Source: Lathyrus oleraceus (Eukaryota > Streptophyta > Magnoliopsida > Fabales > Fabaceae). Taken from it: a DNA stretch of 64,000 nucleotides. The notes under the pieces are model-generated. The model ran no database searches. It was not told the DNA's origin and saw only the letters and a list, made by a program, of their open reading frames with translations. The position numbers and the translations under genes were made by a program. This document shows positions 24,303-34,876 of this stretch, one piece after another. The stretch lies in assembly GCF_024323335.1 (NCBI RefSeq), contig NC_066581.1:35420699-35484698 (forward strand). Direction: 5' to 3'. Within the stretch, counting starts at the first letter, position 1, and every line of letters starts with the position of its first letter.

Positions 24303-25659
24303 TGTTGGTGTAAGCCCTAGAGGCCAATACTTTTGGTACTTGTATCGAATTATTTAAAGGCATTTTGTTTATTATGGTTGATTAATAAAGTCCCTGGAAT
24401 AGATAGTCCGTTTAATGTATTAAGTGTGACTTAATCATGAGAACACATTAAACATAAGGACACTATTCTTAAAGTATCCGTAGTCGAGCTTTAGTGTGAA
24501 GTGGGATAACATTAAAGCATTAAGACTATTATATTTGTAGACTGATGATCACATCTCATGGATCATGGATAAAGAGTTATCAAGTCTTAAACATAGGTAT
24601 GAATATTAGGAGTAATATTTATACCGGATTGACCCGCTATGAGAATACTATATAGAAAGTTATGCAAAGTGTCATAAGTTATTCTCATGGTGATAATAGT
24701 GTATACCACTCTTCGGCCTGAAACCACTATGGATCCTAGATGTAGAGTTGAGTGCCTTATTACTGATCCAACGTTATCCGTAACTGGATGACCATAAAGA
24801 CAGTTGATGAGTACTCCACGAAGCATGCTGAGGGACATGAGTGTCCTAGATGGAATTTGCCAATCCTACGTAACAGGATAAATGTCTATGGGCCCAATAT
24901 TGAACTGGACAAGGGTGACACGGTCTATACCTTGTGTTCAATATAGACATAAGGGCAAAGGGGTAATTATACACATAATTATTATCACAGGAGGTTTTGT
25001 CAGATCACATGACATTTTCGTGACTTAGGTAGCAGTGATGTGTTGCTAGATACCGCTCACTGTTTATTATGTTAAATGTGTGATTTAATATAATTGCCAA
25101 CATCGCAAAAACCTATAGGGTCACACACAAAGGACGGATTGATGAGAGATAGAATAATTAAGGAACATCGTAAGGTACGGTGCACTTAAGTGGAAACGAA
25201 ATATGGTAAGGTACCAAATACTTAAGTGATTTTGGCATATTATGAGATATGGGCAAAATACACTTAAGTGGGCTTTTTGGCTTGAAGCCCACACAAGTGG
25301 TTCTATAAATAGAACCCCTTGGGTAGAAGCATTGACACTCCACTCAGACAGAAATTCAAGTAGAGACTTGGAATTTTGTTTCCCTCTTTCTCTCACTCAA
25401 AGCCTTCATTCATAACAGCTAGCACTGCGATTGAAGGAATCCGTTCGTGTGGACTGAGTAGAGACGTTGTCATCGTTCAACGTTCGTGATCACCCCGTGG
25501 ATTTGTATCCAAGGTTTTGGTCGTTTCAAGAGATCTGCACCAAATGTTTAAATCGCCACAAGAGGTAACGATTCTATCACTGATCATGCCCATTCGTAAG
25601 GATCACTAAATGGAGAAATTTTTAAATTCCGCTGCGCCTTGGATGGCAATTCTCCAACA
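24303..25659 (+). repeat. 3' LTR of the copia element
   Basis: TGTTGG...CCAACA, 1357 bp, the same length as the 5' LTR. About eleven substitutions and no indels seen by eye. Its TATA box is at 25304-25311. It is followed by the cttag duplication (25660-25664). Confidence 0.95.
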
Positions 25660-25664
25660 CTTAG

Positions 25665-27107
25665 GACCTTAAAACACTTAATAAAAACAAAACCCCTACA
25701 AAACACATTGGTGGACTATTGGATCTCTGTTTGTGACTTGATTTGGACCTATGGACTTAGAGTAGACAACATCCCTGTGCTATGGAAGGAAACTTGGCCA
25801 ATGCCATTTATTTGAGACCAATCTTGGCTAATGCCATTCATCTGATATAAGCTAGAGAGAATCCCTTGGGTTTATCTGATACACTCTTTCTCTGTGTCTG
25901 AGTTGTTATTTTGATCTTATTATTACTATCTAATGCTTTCTCTTTGAGTATGTTTCAAGGGATTTTTCATTTGATACACATAAAGGACATTGAAGATTGC
26001 TTGTTTTGGAGTGCTTGCTTGGATGCTTGATTATCTTTATTTGATACCATTGGGTTTCTTATTAATTGCTTGGATGATTATGGCTTTGTTGTTTGCTTGA
26101 CAATCCAAAGGAAATGGGTTTCTATCTGACATTATTGTCTTGTGGATGCTTCTCATGGGTTAGATATTTTCAACTATAAACTTTTAAATCTTGTCTAGGA
26201 TAGTCCCTTCATCTCCACCTTCTTCTTTAATTTCAAAATCTCCCTCTCATTTTCAAAACTTCTTTGTCTGTTGTTTTTCAACTTAGACTTGTTTTAATGA
26301 ATAGAAGCCTTGGCCTTATGCCATTGATTTTCAAACTATTTTCTTAATTAAACTTGTGAATAGACTTAGTCATATTGACTTTACTTTCAAAAAGACAAAA
26401 AAAAACTAACAACCTCATCTAATCATTTTGGCCACTTGGTGCTTTTTCCTTTTAAACTTTTCAAAATAAAGCATTTAAATTTGAGTTATCTTTGGTTGAG
26501 ATATAATTCTCCCATTCCATGATATGTTGAGTGTAAGACTTTCCATTTACTAGGGGTTAGTGGCATACTTGTTGATTTAATCCAAGTTTTTGCCATCCCT
26601 CTTAAATGTTGTAAAGCTCTCGTTATCGGTGGATGTTTGGTTGAGTATTCTCCCATTGATAACAAAAGATCTTTAAACTTTTGTTAAAATCAATCCATCC
26701 ATCTTTGGAATTTTTATCACGAACTACAAGGTTTTGATCCCTCATTTATGTTGGTACGTAGGCATAAGACCAAAAGTCTTACCAAACACAAAAATGTAAA
26801 TAATGAATTCTTTTCTCATCCCCTCATTCTGATTTAAAACAAACATCTTTTTTCAACCAAAACACTTACACACAAAAAGGGCTCCCTAGGAGTACCTTTG
26901 ACACTTTGGGTGCTAATACCTTCCCTCCGTGGAATCAACCCCCTTACCTATAATCTCTGATATTTTATTAGTTTTGATTTGAAAACTTCTTATCTTTGGG
27001 TTTGTTCGTACTTTTTTCCTTTAGAAACAATAAAAGCGCGGTGGCGACTCTGGTTTTATTGATGTTGAGTTAACCAATAGCTCAATGATCATGAATTTAC
27101 CACTACA
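25665..27107 (+). mobile_element. Ogre/Tat-type solo LTR, right part
   Basis: Continuation of the LTR that begins at 1000. It contains the U5 landmark tgctaataccttccctccg near 26910 and caataaaagcgcggtggcgactctgg near 27030-27055, ending …ccactaca at 27107. No tRNA-Arg primer site follows, so the interior and second LTR were lost by LTR-LTR recombination. Confidence 0.78.
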
Positions 27108-27250
27108 ATATGGACAACTGTTGTGTGGATTATATGGAATTGTGTTGTGGAATGGGTGATGTACATGTGGTAATCTGATGCTTACTTATTATCATGTTTT
27201 CCTTTTGATCGCGACGAGCATGTCTGTCGGATGATGACTGCAAGTTCACA
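27108..27250 (+). repeat. Old LTR-like flank, right side of the solo LTR
   Basis: GT-rich LTR-style sequence resembling 226-999 and probably its continuation. The border with the next block is not sharp. Confidence 0.4.
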
Positions 27251-28380
27251 GCCTATCGTGTAGTTTTAAAAGATTATCAAACCCACAGAGGTTAATGGTC
27301 AAGCTAATGTTATCTATTGTTGTAGTGCAAAGCTAAGGCTAAAGATTATAAGGTTATGAACAGAAATGAAAATACTAATTTTTAACAATTTAAAAATTAT
27401 AATAACAAATGAGTCTGGAATAGGGATTCCGTGTTCCTAAGGGCTTAGGTAGAATTTGACCACTAAATATGATTCTATTGCGTTATGTAGAAAATATTGA
27501 CTTAAAGGTCCTGTCTCACACTCTCGTGCTATTGACAAAGATCACACCTCCTAACCACAAGATTTTTCTCTCGCTCGCCCGTTCTAATTAGAAGGCGTGT
27601 TTTGAAAGTTAATGAGATTCTAAACAATTCCTAAAGCACTCCCGCTATTTTTAGGATCGATGCCTAGTTTCCACTATCCGGTTCCTTCCTCACACTCTTG
27701 CGCTATCAGATTGAACATTGGTTTGCCTCACACTCTCGTGCCAAAACAGTAAAATATACATTTGAAAACTAAAGTCATAACATAGTTAAGTCATACATTC
27801 ACGCCTAATATTTCTACCGATTCCCATCGGTAACGATGGTCCCTTGAAATAATTTAGCAAGGCATGATATTACTTGAATGCAACATAATCAAAGCATTCG
27901 AAACTAAGAGTAGCATGACATGCAAATAGTAAAAACAGTAAAATATACAAATATCAAAAGCGGTAAAAATAACCTGAAATTGTGCAAAGTAAAACTTGAA
28001 TTAACTTGAACTTGAAAATAATGGCAAACTTGTTCTTGATCCAAGAGTACAATGATAAATAAAATAAAACAAGTGTGACAATCCCTCGATGTGAGTTATT
28101 GTTACTTTTACAGGTAAATGTATGCTTAATACTAAAAGGCGATTCAGCAGAGCTTTCACACAACTTGGATGCTTCCAAATACCTCTCACAATCCTATTTA
28201 TAGAGGTTTTGAGTCCTCATAACTTCCTTTGATCATGCAAGGAGAGTGAAGGGAAAATAGGTGAGAAAAAACGGTCAAGAACTGCCCACTAGCACAGTTC
28301 TGTTACTGCATGATAATGGCGAACGTCATTCCTTCAATATTTAAATGACGTGGAGGGCACTGGGGATGGAGAACGCCATC
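27251..28380. repeat. Unclassified non-coding repeat, left half (split by the Tekay element)
   Basis: No gene is recognised. The motif ctcacactctcgtgc occurs three times with small changes (about 27511, 27692, 27725). A small perfect hairpin accgat-tccc-atcggt sits at 27816-27831. Near its right end are near-palindromes of the type atggNgaacgNcat at 28316 and 28366. The sequence resumes at 36841. The style is that of a retrotransposon LTR or UTR, but I cannot name the family. Confidence 0.45.
28376..28380. repeat. Target-site duplication ccatc of the Tekay element
   Basis: Identical to 36836-36840. The site lies at the last base of a near-palindrome (28366-28379) of the host repeat. Confidence 0.95.
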
Positions 28381-30342
28381 TGTAACACCCCGATAATAAT
28401 AAAATAATCATTTGAATTGAGTTAATAATTTAATTATTAATTTAATTAAATAATTGGAAATTTTATTATTATTATTTTTTGAATTATTATTATTTTGGAA
28501 TAATAATTATTGTTTGGAAAATATATATATGTTGGAATTAAGGAAAAAGTCCCATTGGGGAGTAAAAACATTTCACGTGAAAACAGAGAAAATCGTGAAA
28601 AGGGAAAAGGGCAGAGAAGAGGAGAAAGGAGCTGAAGAGCAAAGGTTGAAGAACGGAAAGGCTTGAAGCTCAAAGATTCGCCGGATTGTTAAGGTAAGGG
28701 GGGTTTATCGTCGATTAATGGGTATTTTGGGATAATATGTCATGGGTAGTGATAAGCCGTTAATTTGACCCTAATTGGGATTTGTAAATGTTGAAATGTT
28801 GTTGGATGAACTGTGCTGAAAGTTGAAATTAAATCGGTATTTGTGTGAGTAATGTTTTCCCGATCGTATAGCTTTTTACGGAATCGGAATCGGAGGTCCG
28901 GAAGTCCTCCAACGGCGGAATTCTGCATTCTGCCGTGTGTTAGCGCAGGAATGGTTGTTGGTCTGCGTTAACCGGTTAACCCAGGGTGTTAACCGGTTAA
29001 CACTGTATTGAAATATGAAAATATTGAGTTTTGCCTGCGTTAACCGGTTAACCCAGGGCGTTAACCGGTTAACGCTGTTGCGTTTTGCCAGAAAGTGAGT
29101 TTTTGCCTGCGTTAACCGGTTAACCCAGGGCGTTAACCGGTTAACACTGTTGCAGAGTGAAAAATTATTGTTTTTATGTGGTGTACCTAATTGAGGGTTG
29201 GCCTATGTTGCCTATGGTGTAATAGGGATAAATTCCCGCTGTTTTGAGCAGTATATGAAATATTGAAATGTACTAATATTGTGGTTGTTGTTTGGCATAA
29301 TCTGACATGCTTATGTGATGAAAGATTGATGATGTATAATGATGTACATGATGCTGTGAATGTATATATTATGCATGTATGTGTGAATGGACTGTTGTAT
29401 GGCTCAGAGAGTGAGCATATGTTTATTCTTAAATTACTGTTGATGTTGCATTGCTAGATGATTAGCATGCATGGCATAGCCTTCGGGGCTGTAGCTAATT
29501 CCCATAGTGAGGAATTAGTGAGTGAACCATTGCGGGTTGTTGTTGATGTTTGCATACTAGATGATTAGTGTGCATAGTCTAGCCTTCGGGGCTGTAGCTG
29601 ATTCCCATGGTGAGGAATTAGTGAGTGAGTCACTAGGTCTCAAATGAGTGGGACTAGTGAGCTTAGTAGCCGTATCTGGAGGGATCGGTGAGCTTGAACT
29701 ATATGTTCAAGAATAGTCGGTACCGCATGTGTAGAGTCTCATTGCATAAAAATATGTATGGCGTATAATATGAATGGATGTGTTCCAATATTATACGTGT
29801 GTTGTGTTGTTGTAAGTATGATTTGAAATTATACTGGTATTGTATATTGATGTTGAGTATGATGTTTAAGCCAATGAGCTATTACTGAATGTGTATTGCA
29901 ATTAGGGTGATTGATGTGTTAATTACTTGGCATTACATGTTGTTTTATAATGCTTATTATATTGATTGAGGAACTCACCCTTACAACTATTTTTCAGGTA
30001 ACGAGAAATGAGTTGAGTAGAAGCAAATGCTTGGAGTCTAGTGTAGTCTCCCTAGTGGGTCATGCTCTGATAGATGTAACATCGGGCGGGAACACTTTGA
30101 TTTTTATTGTTGTTGTTGTTGAACTAAATTACATGTGATGTTACATGTTTTGCTTGATTGAGTTGATCTATATCCGCTGCGTAATTGTGCAAATACTTTA
30201 TATTTAAATTAACTAAAAGAGCATGATTGTTATATTGTTTAAATGGTGTGGAATGTTTGTGTGACACCCTTGGTGCACTATTACTCTGATTATATGTTTA
30301 TTATTTTAATTAATTTTTGGGGTATTTTAGTAGGGTGTTACA
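28381..30342 (+). repeat. 5' LTR of the Tekay element
   Basis: 1962 bp. The first 250 bp are AT-rich with a TTTCACGTGAAA palindrome. A 72-bp triple repeat with palindrome pairs lies at 28967-29145. Two copies of a unit containing gccttcggggctgtagct lie near 29480 and 29580. It ends with tagtagggtgttaca. Open frames inside are shared with the 3' LTR and are not genes. Confidence 0.96.
28967..29145 (+). repeat. Three palindrome pairs, exact 72-bp period, in the Tekay 5' LTR
   Basis: Perfect GTTAACCGGTTAAC palindromes at 28967/28988, 29039/29060 and 29111/29132. Starts are 21 bp apart in each pair (7-bp spacer ccagggt or ccagggc), and pairs start every 72 bp. All six are perfect. On the opposite strand the flanks (acagtg before, gcagg after) match those in the copia leader at 6353, so this is the same module inverted. 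The 3' LTR copy lies at 35462-35640. Confidence 0.95.
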
Positions 30343-30346
30343 TTAG

Positions 30347-30358
30347 TGGTATCAGAGC
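30347..30358 (+). other. Primer binding site of the Tekay element
   Basis: tggtatcagagc, four bases after the LTR end, initiator tRNA-Met type as in chromoviruses. Confidence 0.94.
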
Positions 30359-30465
30359 ATAGTCGGTCGAGTCGAGTCGTAATTATTCTGTTTCCCCTGT
30401 ACGGTATAGGTGTTGTGTAACCTATCAGTACTCATTGTTTTAGTTGTTTGGGTTTCAGAATAGAG

Positions 30466-31707
30466 ATGGCTGGAAGAGGTAGAGATGATGCTGCGATTGC
30501 TGAGGCTCTGGGTATGCTGGCTGGAGTACTTGGAGGGAATCCAAATGTTGTAGGAATGGGAGCTGCTCGTCAACTGAGTGAGTTCCAGAAGAACAATCCT
30601 CCAATGTTCAAGGGAGCATACGATCCAGATGGTGCTCAGAAGTGGTTGAAGGAGATCGAGAGGATCTTCAGAGTAACTGAGTGTGCTGATAACCAGAAGG
30701 TCAGGTTCGGTACACATATGCTGTCAGAGGAAGCTGATGATTGGTGGGTTGCTACCCGCACTGAGTTGGAATCTGCTGGGAATGCTGAGATTACTTGGGC
30801 TGTGTTCAGAGAAAGATTCCTGAGAAAGTATTTTCCAGAAGATGTCAGAGGAAAGAAAGAGATAGAGTTCTTGGAATTGAAGCAGGGTAACAGGTCGGTT
30901 ACTGAGTATGCTGCGAAGTTCACCGAGCTGTCAAAGTACTATACTCCCTATGATGAGGCTGCTGGAGAATTTTCGAAATGTGTGAAGTTTGAGAACGGGT
31001 TGCGTCCTGAGATCAAACAAGCTATTGGATATCAGAGGATCAGGGTGTTTTCTGACTTGGTTGACTGTTGCAGAATTTTTGAACAGGATTCCAAGGCTAG
31101 AGCAGAGAGCTATCAGCAGAGGTTTGATAGGAAGGGTAAGAATCAGATGGATCGTGGAAAACCGTATGCAGCTGGCAAAGGTTTTCAGAAGCAGAGTGGG
31201 ATGAAGAGGCCTAGTGGGGGAGACTCTAGTGCTCCTGCTAAGTGTTATAGATGTGGTCGGGCTGGACATCGTGTTCATGAGTGTACCAATGCTGAGATGA
31301 AGTGTTTCAAGTGTGGGAAAAGTGGTCACTTGGCTGCAGAGTGCCGATTGAAGACTGTAACTTGTTTCAACTGTGGAGAGTTGGGTCATATCAGTCCCCA
31401 GTGTCCTAAGCCGAAGAAGGAGAATCAGTCAGGAGGCAAGGTTTTTGCTCTATCAGGTTCTGAAACTTCTGCAGATGATCGTTTGATCAGAGGTACGTGT
31501 TATATTAATGGCTTTCCCCTTATAGCTATTATTGACACAGGTGCTACTCATTCTTTTATATCTGTGGATTGTGCTGTGAAGCTTAAGTTAGAGATATCTG
31601 AGATGCGTGGAAGTATGGTGATTGATACTCCTGCAAAGGGTTCAGTGACTACTACTTCGGTTTGTTTGAGTTGTCCTTTGAATATTTTGGTAGAGATTTT
31701 GGGATAG
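30466..31707 (+). CDS. Tekay gag and protease (first part of a frameshifted gag-pol)
   Basis: I choose ATG 30466 ([15 protein letters not shown]) over the upstream in-frame 30448 because the protein start is typical of Tekay gag. Order: capsid-type retrotrans_gag domain ([17 protein letters not shown]...KFTELSKYY, about residues 95-165); basic linker; three CCHC zinc knuckles ([42 protein letters not shown], 31243-31401); protease with [12 protein letters not shown] (DTG at 31534-31542). The frame ends at 31707 because one T is missing near 31684; the protein continues in the next frame from about 31680. Gag packages element RNA into cytoplasmic particles, and the protease matures the polyprotein. 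Confidence 0.93.
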   Translation: MAGRGRDDAAIAEALGMLAGVLGGNPNVVGMGAARQLSEFQKNNPPMFKGAYDPDGAQKWLKEIERIFRVTECADNQKVRFGTHMLSEEADDWWVATRTELESAGNAEITWAVFRERFLRKYFPEDVRGKKEIEFLELKQGNRSVTEYAAKFTELSKYYTPYDEAAGEFSKCVKFENGLRPEIKQAIGYQRIRVFSDLVDCCRIFEQDSKARAESYQQRFDRKGKNQMDRGKPYAAGKGFQKQSGMKRPSGGDSSAPAKCYRCGRAGHRVHECTNAEMKCFKCGKSGHLAAECRLKTVTCFNCGELGHISPQCPKPKKENQSGGKVFALSGSETSADDRLIRGTCYINGFPLIAIIDTGATHSFISVDCAVKLKLEISEMRGSMVIDTPAKGSVTTTSVCLSCPLNILVEILG

Positions 31708-33851
31708 ACCTTGTGTGTCTTCCATTAGTGCAGATTGACGTTATCTTGGGTATGAACTGGTTGGTGTTTAACCGAGTTTATATCAACTGTTTTGATAAGA
31801 CGGTGATATTTCCTGAGATTGAGGAAGGGCAGAGTCTGTTTCTATCAACCAGGCAGGTGAATGAGGAAGTGGCAGATGGGGCAGAGTTGTTTATGCTGTT
31901 GGCAACTCTAGAGGCTAAAGATAAACTGGTGATCCGTGATCTAGCAGTGGTGTGTGACTTTCCTGATGTGTTTCCGGAAGAAGTGAATGAGTTACCGCCA
32001 GAGCGTGAAGTTGAGTTCTCGATTGAATTGGTACCTGGTACTAGACCGATATCGATGGCTCCGTACCGTATGTCTGCTGTTGAGTTAGCTGAATTGAAAA
32101 GTCAGTTGGAAGATTTGTTGGATAAGAAGTTTATTCGTCCAAGTGTGTCACCGTGGGGTGCACCAGTATTGTTGGTTAAGAAGAAAGAAGGTACTATGAG
32201 GTTGTGTGTGGACTACAGGCAATTGAATAAAGTGACGATCAAGAATCGGTATCCTTTGCCGAGGATTGATGATTTGATGGATCAATTGGTTGGTGCGAGT
32301 GTGTTCAGCAAAATAGATTTGAGATCTGGGTATCATCAGATACGTGTGAAAACTGAGGATATTCAGAAGACTGCCTTCAGAACAAGGTATGGACATTATG
32401 AGTATTCTGTAATGCCTTTTGGTGTGACTAATGCGCCTGGAGTATTTATGGAGTACATGAATAGGATTTTCCATCCGTACTTGGATCAGTTTGTTGTGGT
32501 GTTTATTGATGACATTTTGGTGTATTCGAAATCTGAAGAAGAGCATGCTGAGCATTTGAGAGTGGTTTTAGGAGTGCTGCGAGAAAAGCAGTTATTTGCT
32601 AAACTGTCTAAGTGTGAATTTTGGTTAGAAGAAGTTAGTTTTCTTGGTCATGTGATTTCAAGAGGTGGTGTTGCTGTTGATCCTTCTAAGATAGAAGCGG
32701 TATCTAAGTGGGAAGCTCTGAAGTCTGTTGCTGAGATTCGAAGTTTCCTTGGTTTGGCTGGTTATTATAGGAAGTTCATTGAGGGATTTTCTAAGTTGGC
32801 GTTACCGTTGACGATGTTGACTAGAAAGGGGCAAGCGTTTGTTTGGGACTCAAAATGTGAAGAAGGTTTCCAAGAGTTAAAGAGAAGGTTGACTACTGCT
32901 CCTATTTTGACGTTACCGAGTTCGTCGGAACCGTTTGAAGTTTACTGTGATGCTTCATTGTTGGGTTTGGGTGGTGTGTTGATGCAGAATAAGCAGGTTA
33001 TAGCTTATGCTTCGAGACAGCTAAGGGTTCATGAGAGGAACTATCCGACGCACGATTTAGAGTTGGCAGCTGTAGTGTTTGTTTTGAAGTTGTGGAGGCA
33101 TTATTTGTATGGGTCAAGATTTGAGGTTTTCAGTGACCATAAGAGTTTAAAGTATTTGTTTGATCAGAAAGAGCTGAATATGAGACAGAGGAGATGGTTA
33201 GAATTTCTGAAGGATTATGACTTTGGTTTGAATTACCATCCGGGTAAAGCAAATGTAGTGGCTGATGCATTGAGTAGGAAATCATTGCATATGTCTATGT
33301 TAATGGTTAGGGAATTGGATTTGATTGAGCAGTTTAGAGACTTGAGTTTGGTGTGTGAGAGTACTCACAATAGTGTTAAATTGGGAATGTTGAAGTTAAC
33401 GAGTGGTATTATGGAGGAGATCAGAGAGGGTCAGAAATCCGATGTGCTTTTGGTTGATAAGTTGACTCTAGTGAATCAAGGTCAAGGTGGTGAATTCAGA
33501 GTTGATGAGAATGGTGTTTTGAAATTTGGTAATCGGGTGTGTATTCCGGATGTTACCGAAATTAAGAAGAGTATTCTTGAGGAAGGACATCGTAGTGGCC
33601 TGAGTATTCATCCTGGAGCTACGAAGATGTATCATGATTTGAAAAAGTTATTTTGGTGGCCGGGAATGAAAAGAGAAATTGCGAGTTTTGTTTATTCCTG
33701 TTTGACTTGTCAGAAGTCAAAGATTGAGCATCAGAAGCCGTCTGGGCTAATGCAACCGTTGGCTATTCCAGAGTGGAAGTGGGATAGTATCAGTATGGAT
33801 TTTGTTTCTGGTTTACCGAGGACAATTAAGAATTTGAAGCTATTTGGGTGA
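31680..33851 (+). CDS. Tekay pol: protease end, reverse transcriptase, RNase H, integrase N-terminus
   Basis: Continues the polyprotein in a second frame (open from 31662; real continuity from about 31680 at [17 protein letters not shown]). RT: MAPYRMS start, [45 protein letters not shown], and FIDD catalytic box at 32502-32513. RNase H follows ([50 protein letters not shown]) with all acidic residues visible. The integrase begins with the HHCC zinc domain (H...H...SCLTCQKSK) and the first catalytic aspartate in [11 protein letters not shown] lost T near 33832 ends the frame. I see no internal stop. Confidence 0.95.
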   Translation, partial: EYFGRDFGIDLVCLPLVQIDVILGMNWLVFNRVYINCFDKTVIFPEIEEGQSLFLSTRQVNEEVADGAELFMLLATLEAKDKLVIRDLAVVCDFPDVFPEEVNELPPEREVEFSIELVPGTRPISMAPYRMSAVELAELKSQLEDLLDKKFIRPSVSPWGAPVLLVKKKEGTMRLCVDYRQLNKVTIKNRYPLPRIDDLMDQLVGASVFSKIDLRSGYHQIRVKTEDIQKTAFRTRYGHYEYSVMPFGVTNAPGVFMEYMNRIFHPYLDQFVVVFIDDILVYSKSEEEHAEHLRVVLGVLREKQLFAKLSKCEFWLEEVSFLGHVISRGGVAVDPSKIEAVSKWEALKSVAEIRSFLGLAGYYRKFIEGFSKLALPLTMLTRKGQAFVWDSKCEEGFQELKRRLTTAPILTLPSSSEPFEVYCDASLLGLGGVLMQNKQVIAYASRQLRVHERNYPTHDLELAAVVFVLKLWRHYLYGSRFEVFSDHKSLKYLFDQKELNMRQRRWLEFLKDYDFGLNYHPGKANVVADALSRKSLHMSMLMVRELDLIEQFRDLSLVCESTHNSVKLGMLKLTSGIMEEIREGQKSDVLLVDKLTLVNQGQGGEFRVDENGVLKFGNRVCIPDVTEIKKSILEEGHRSGLSIHPGATKMYHDLKKLFWWPGMKREIASFVYSCLTCQKSKIEHQKPSGLMQPLAIPEWKWDSISMDFVSGLPRTIKNLKLFG

Positions 33852-34834
33852 TTGTTGACAGATTGACAAAATCGGCTCATTTCATTCCGATCAGAATGGA
33901 TTATCCGTTAGAGAGATTAGCTGAGTTGTATATTGAGAAAATTGTAAGTTTGCATGGTATTCCGTCGAGTATTGTTTCGGACAGAGATCTTAGATTTACA
34001 TCGAAGTTCTGGGAAGGTTTGCAGAGGGCTTTGGGAACTAAGCTGAGATTGAGTTCTGCATATCATCCGCAGACTGATGGTCAGACTGAGAGGACGATTC
34101 AGTCACTGGAGGATCTTTTGAGAGCTTGTGTTTTGGAAAAAGGAGGTGCTTGGGATTGTTACTTACCTTTGATTGAGTTTACCTACAACAATAGTTTTCA
34201 TTCGAGCATTGGTATGGCACCGTTTGAAGCTTTGTATGGTAGGAGATGTCGGACACCTTTATGTTGGTATGAGTCCGGTGAGAGTGCTGTGGTTGGACCG
34301 GAGATTGTTCAACAAACTACGGAAAAGATTAAGATGATTCAGGAGAAGATGAGAATTGCTCAGAGTCGTCAGAAGAGTTATCATGACAAGAGGAGGAAGT
34401 CACTTGAGTTCCAAGAGGGAGATCATGTGTTTCTTCGTGTTACTCCGATAACTGGTGTTGGTCGAGCTTTGAAGTCAAAGAAGTTGACACCTCGATTTAT
34501 TGGTCCTTATCAGATTTTGGAGAGGATAGGAGAAGTAGCCTATCGTATCGCCTTACCGCCGTCGCTTGCGAATTTGCATGAGGTTTTTCATGTGTCTCAG
34601 TTGAGGAGGTACATTCATGATCCGTCGCATGTAGTCCAAATAGATGATGTACAGGTGAGAGATAACCTGACTGTTGAAACATCACCTATGAGGATCGAGG
34701 ATCGAGAGTTGAAGCAGTTGCGGGGTAAAGAGATTGCCTTGGTGAAGGTAGCTTGGGGAGGACCAGCAGGTGGCAATGTGACTTGGGAACTGGAGAGTAA
34801 GATGAAGGAGTCTTACCCAGAGTTGTTCGCTTGA
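33848..34834 (+). CDS. Tekay integrase core, C-terminal domain and chromodomain
   Basis: Third frame of the same polyprotein; the ATG at 33848 is not a real start. It holds [12 protein letters not shown], the second catalytic aspartate in [15 protein letters not shown], and the last catalytic glutamate in [18 protein letters not shown]. The GPY/F-type C-terminal domain follows ([33 protein letters not shown]). The last 50 residues form a chromodomain of the Tekay (group II) kind: [26 protein letters not shown] and [17 protein letters not shown]. The stop TGA is at 34832-34834, about 40 bp before the 3' LTR. It acts in the nucleus to insert cDNA. Confidence 0.95.
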   Translation: MIVDRLTKSAHFIPIRMDYPLERLAELYIEKIVSLHGIPSSIVSDRDLRFTSKFWEGLQRALGTKLRLSSAYHPQTDGQTERTIQSLEDLLRACVLEKGGAWDCYLPLIEFTYNNSFHSSIGMAPFEALYGRRCRTPLCWYESGESAVVGPEIVQQTTEKIKMIQEKMRIAQSRQKSYHDKRRKSLEFQEGDHVFLRVTPITGVGRALKSKKLTPRFIGPYQILERIGEVAYRIALPPSLANLHEVFHVSQLRRYIHDPSHVVQIDDVQVRDNLTVETSPMRIEDRELKQLRGKEIALVKVAWGGPAGGNVTWELESKMKESYPELFA

Positions 34835-34863
34835 GGTATGTTTTCGAGGACGAAAACTCTTTT

Positions 34864-34876
34864 AGTGGGGGAGAGT
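34864..34876 (+). other. Polypurine tract of the Tekay element
   Basis: agtgggggagagt lies directly before the 3' LTR start (TGTAACACC at 34877). It is the expected plus-strand primer. Confidence 0.9.

Larger units (their letters stand above)
4573..25659 (+). mobile_element. Ty1/copia LTR retrotransposon, non-autonomous, split by a nested Tat element
   Basis: Two 1357-bp LTRs (4573-5929 and 24303-25659) in direct orientation are flanked by cttag duplications, with a tRNA-Met-type primer site at 5931. The order is gag, protease, integrase, RT, RNase H, the copia order. About 13.85 kb of the interior (8122-21972) is a later insertion; without it the element is about 7.2 kb. I count about eleven substitutions and no length difference between the LTRs (about 0.8%), so the insertion is recent. 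The integrase and RT are nevertheless missing large internal parts, so this copy was probably already defective and moved with enzymes supplied in trans. Confidence 0.93.

Noticed and set aside
28446..30138. Small frames repeated in both Tekay LTRs
   Set aside because: LTR duplicates; one of them (29263-29457) is broken by a T-run difference in the other LTR.
30931..32555. Minus-strand frames of 135-152 residues
   Set aside because: Shadows of the Tekay gag-pol coding strand.
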